Notes under the pieces: model-generated
What the model saw: only the letters and a program-made list of their open reading frames with translations
Told to the model about the DNA's origin: nothing
Database searches by the model: none
Part shown: piece by piece, positions 62,994-64,000 of the stretch
Layout: every line of letters starts with the position of its first letter
Numbering within the stretch: the first letter of the stretch is position 1
Made by a program: the position numbers and the translations under genes
DNA from: Desulfosudis oleivorans
GTDB lineage: Bacteria > Desulfobacterota > Desulfobacteria > Desulfobacterales > SURF-7
Assembly (NCBI GenBank): GCA_020723305.1
Contig: DYJC01000002.1
Location: 1-64,000 of the forward strand
Length of the DNA: 64,000 nt
Direction of reading: 5' to 3'

Positions 62994-64000
62994 TCATGAA
63001 ATCAATGGGCCGCGCATAATGGCCTCAATTGATTTCCCGGATGTTTCCGAAACTCCTGGAGAAACTTCAAAAAGGTTGCGAAAATGCCTTAGATTGTCCG
63101 AGGTTCTCAGGATCAGTCGGGCAAGATCACCTTCAGCCAGTCCGGATGTTTTCAAGACACGTTCCCATGAATCCCCCATTGCCCAGTCATAAATTGTTTT
63201 TGCAGGCCGCATGTAGAGTGGCTTGGATGGGAATCCTTTGGAAAGCAGATTCTGGTTAAAGGATCGGAGAGATTTTTTAATGATCAGGAAATTTTGGAGC
63301 AGTTGCTTGGGGATTTGATCCATTCGCAAGTGATCATCCACGTTTTCCCGCTCATTCACAAAGGAGGCGGTTAGTGCGGCAAGCATGGCCGGGTTTGATT
63401 CCGGGAAAATACCCAGACGAAATGCCTCTGCGATCATCAGTGGATGATCGATCCGAAGCTTTGAGGCCCATTCTCCATCTTTTGTTAATTCATTTTTTGG
63501 ACTGACATAGTTATTTTCTTTTAAGAACTCAAGATGTTGTTGAAAACTGTCCCACAGATATGCACCGGCCTCTTTTAAATGTGGTTTACGATTGGTTTTG
63601 GATGAGTGAATCAATTGATAGGCTGCAAAAGATTTTTCGAGAAGCTCCCGGATCTGATGGGTCGTGTGGGAGAGCAACAGATTGAGTACCATGGAAAAAT
63701 TAATTCGAATCCGGCTGAAAATGGGAGAGGGCGGGGCATTGATTAATCGCGATAATAAATGGAGATCCATGAATTTCCCTGGAAGCGCCAAGGCAAATCC
63801 GATATTATCCTTACCCCGCCTGCCGGCCCGTCCTGTCATTTGATGGAATTGCGTTGAAGAAAGCGATTGAAATTCAACCCCATTGAATCTGTCTGAGTTG
63901 AGGATGACAACTGTTCTCGCTGGGAAATTTACTCCCGCAGCTACCGTGGAAGTGGCGAATATCGCATCCAGCAGACCCTCTGCCATCAATGTTTCGATCA
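62994..64000 (-). CDS. Ski2-like DEAD/DEAH-box helicase, 3' part
   Basis: The window end cuts this gene; only the C-terminal part, about 335 residues, is seen. Helicase domain 2 is recognised from ATSTVAAGVNFPARTVVI and the Q-GRAGRRG motif (TQFHQMTGRAGRRGKD). The region beyond (GVEFQSL ... LRTSDNLRHFRNLFEVSPG) resembles the accessory C-terminus of Ski2/Mtr4-like or related RNA/DNA helicases. The ATG seen in the frame near 63989 is internal; reading continues upstream as IETLMAEGLL past the window edge. Confidence 0.8.
   Translation of the reverse strand, partial: IETLMAEGLLDAIFATSTVAAGVNFPARTVVILNSDRFNGVEFQSLSSTQFHQMTGRAGRRGKDNIGFALALPGKFMDLHLLSRLINAPPSPIFSRIRINFSMVLNLLLSHTTHQIRELLEKSFAAYQLIHSSKTNRKPHLKEAGAYLWDSFQQHLEFLKENNYVSPKNELTKDGEWASKLRIDHPLMIAEAFRLGIFPESNPAMLAALTASFVNERENVDDHLRMDQIPKQLLQNFLIIKKSLRSFNQNLLSKGFPSKPLYMRPAKTIYDWAMGDSWERVLKTSGLAEGDLARLILRTSDNLRHFRNLFEVSPGVSETSGKSIEAIMRGPLIS

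Overview
The window looks like chromosomal DNA of an anaerobic, fatty-acid-oxidising Desulfobacterota (Deltaproteobacteria), most probably a Desulfobacterales sulfate reducer or syntroph relative. This is inferred from a membrane iron-sulfur oxidoreductase next to etfB-etfA, an acyl-CoA dehydrogenase with a TetR regulator, a 3-hydroxyacyl-CoA dehydrogenase, a UbiA/UbiX/UbiD set of the late menaquinone type, many large soluble and membrane histidine kinases, and a complete chemosensory operon. I saw no tRNA, rRNA, prophage or insertion-sequence transposase.

Layout. 1-12.7 kb: hisD (+), then a minus-strand block (RNB-domain ribonuclease, methyltransferase, radical SAM AmrS-like protein, ubiA, ubiX, ubiD, PilZ protein), an iron-sulfur protein, and a sigma-54 activator bracketed by two inverted copies of a palindromic repeat. 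13.2-26.1 kb: a type I-C CRISPR-Cas locus, all (+), in the order cas5c-cas8c(with internal cas11c)-cas7c-cas3-cas4-fic-cas1-cas2, followed by a leader and an array of 53 full 32-nt repeats ending in a truncated repeat. Two things are unusual: cas3 lies in the middle of the operon instead of first, and a class II Fic gene sits between cas4 and cas1. Just past the array is a toxin-antitoxin pair whose toxin gene is frameshifted.

27-41.5 kb: a 7TM-DISM hybrid kinase, 3-hydroxyacyl-CoA dehydrogenase, a Cache/HAMP hybrid kinase, then a fatty-acid electron-transfer region: TetR regulator, acyl-CoA dehydrogenase, Fe-S oxidoreductase (EMO-like), etfB and etfA. Acyl-CoA dehydrogenase would reduce EtfBA, which would hand electrons to menaquinone through the membrane Fe-S protein; the ubiA/X/D genes at 2-5 kb may help make that quinone.

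41.5-49.2 kb: a minus-strand chemosensory operon, cheA-cheW-cheR-cheB-cheD-cheY-HDOD-cheY-cheX-like, with no receptor gene in the window. 49.8-64 kb: an HD-GYP protein, a methyltransferase, a small hypothetical gene, a PilZ protein with a large C-terminal region, a YgiQ-type radical SAM protein, a GIN-domain periplasmic protein, a hybrid histidine kinase that lacks its phospho-accepting histidine, a YfaZ-like envelope protein, a type IV pilin-like protein, a membrane-anchored repeat protein, and the 3' part of a Ski2-like helicase running off the end. Three families of palindromic, non-coding repeats are scattered through the window, and two of their copies meet or overlap the stop codons of neighbouring genes.
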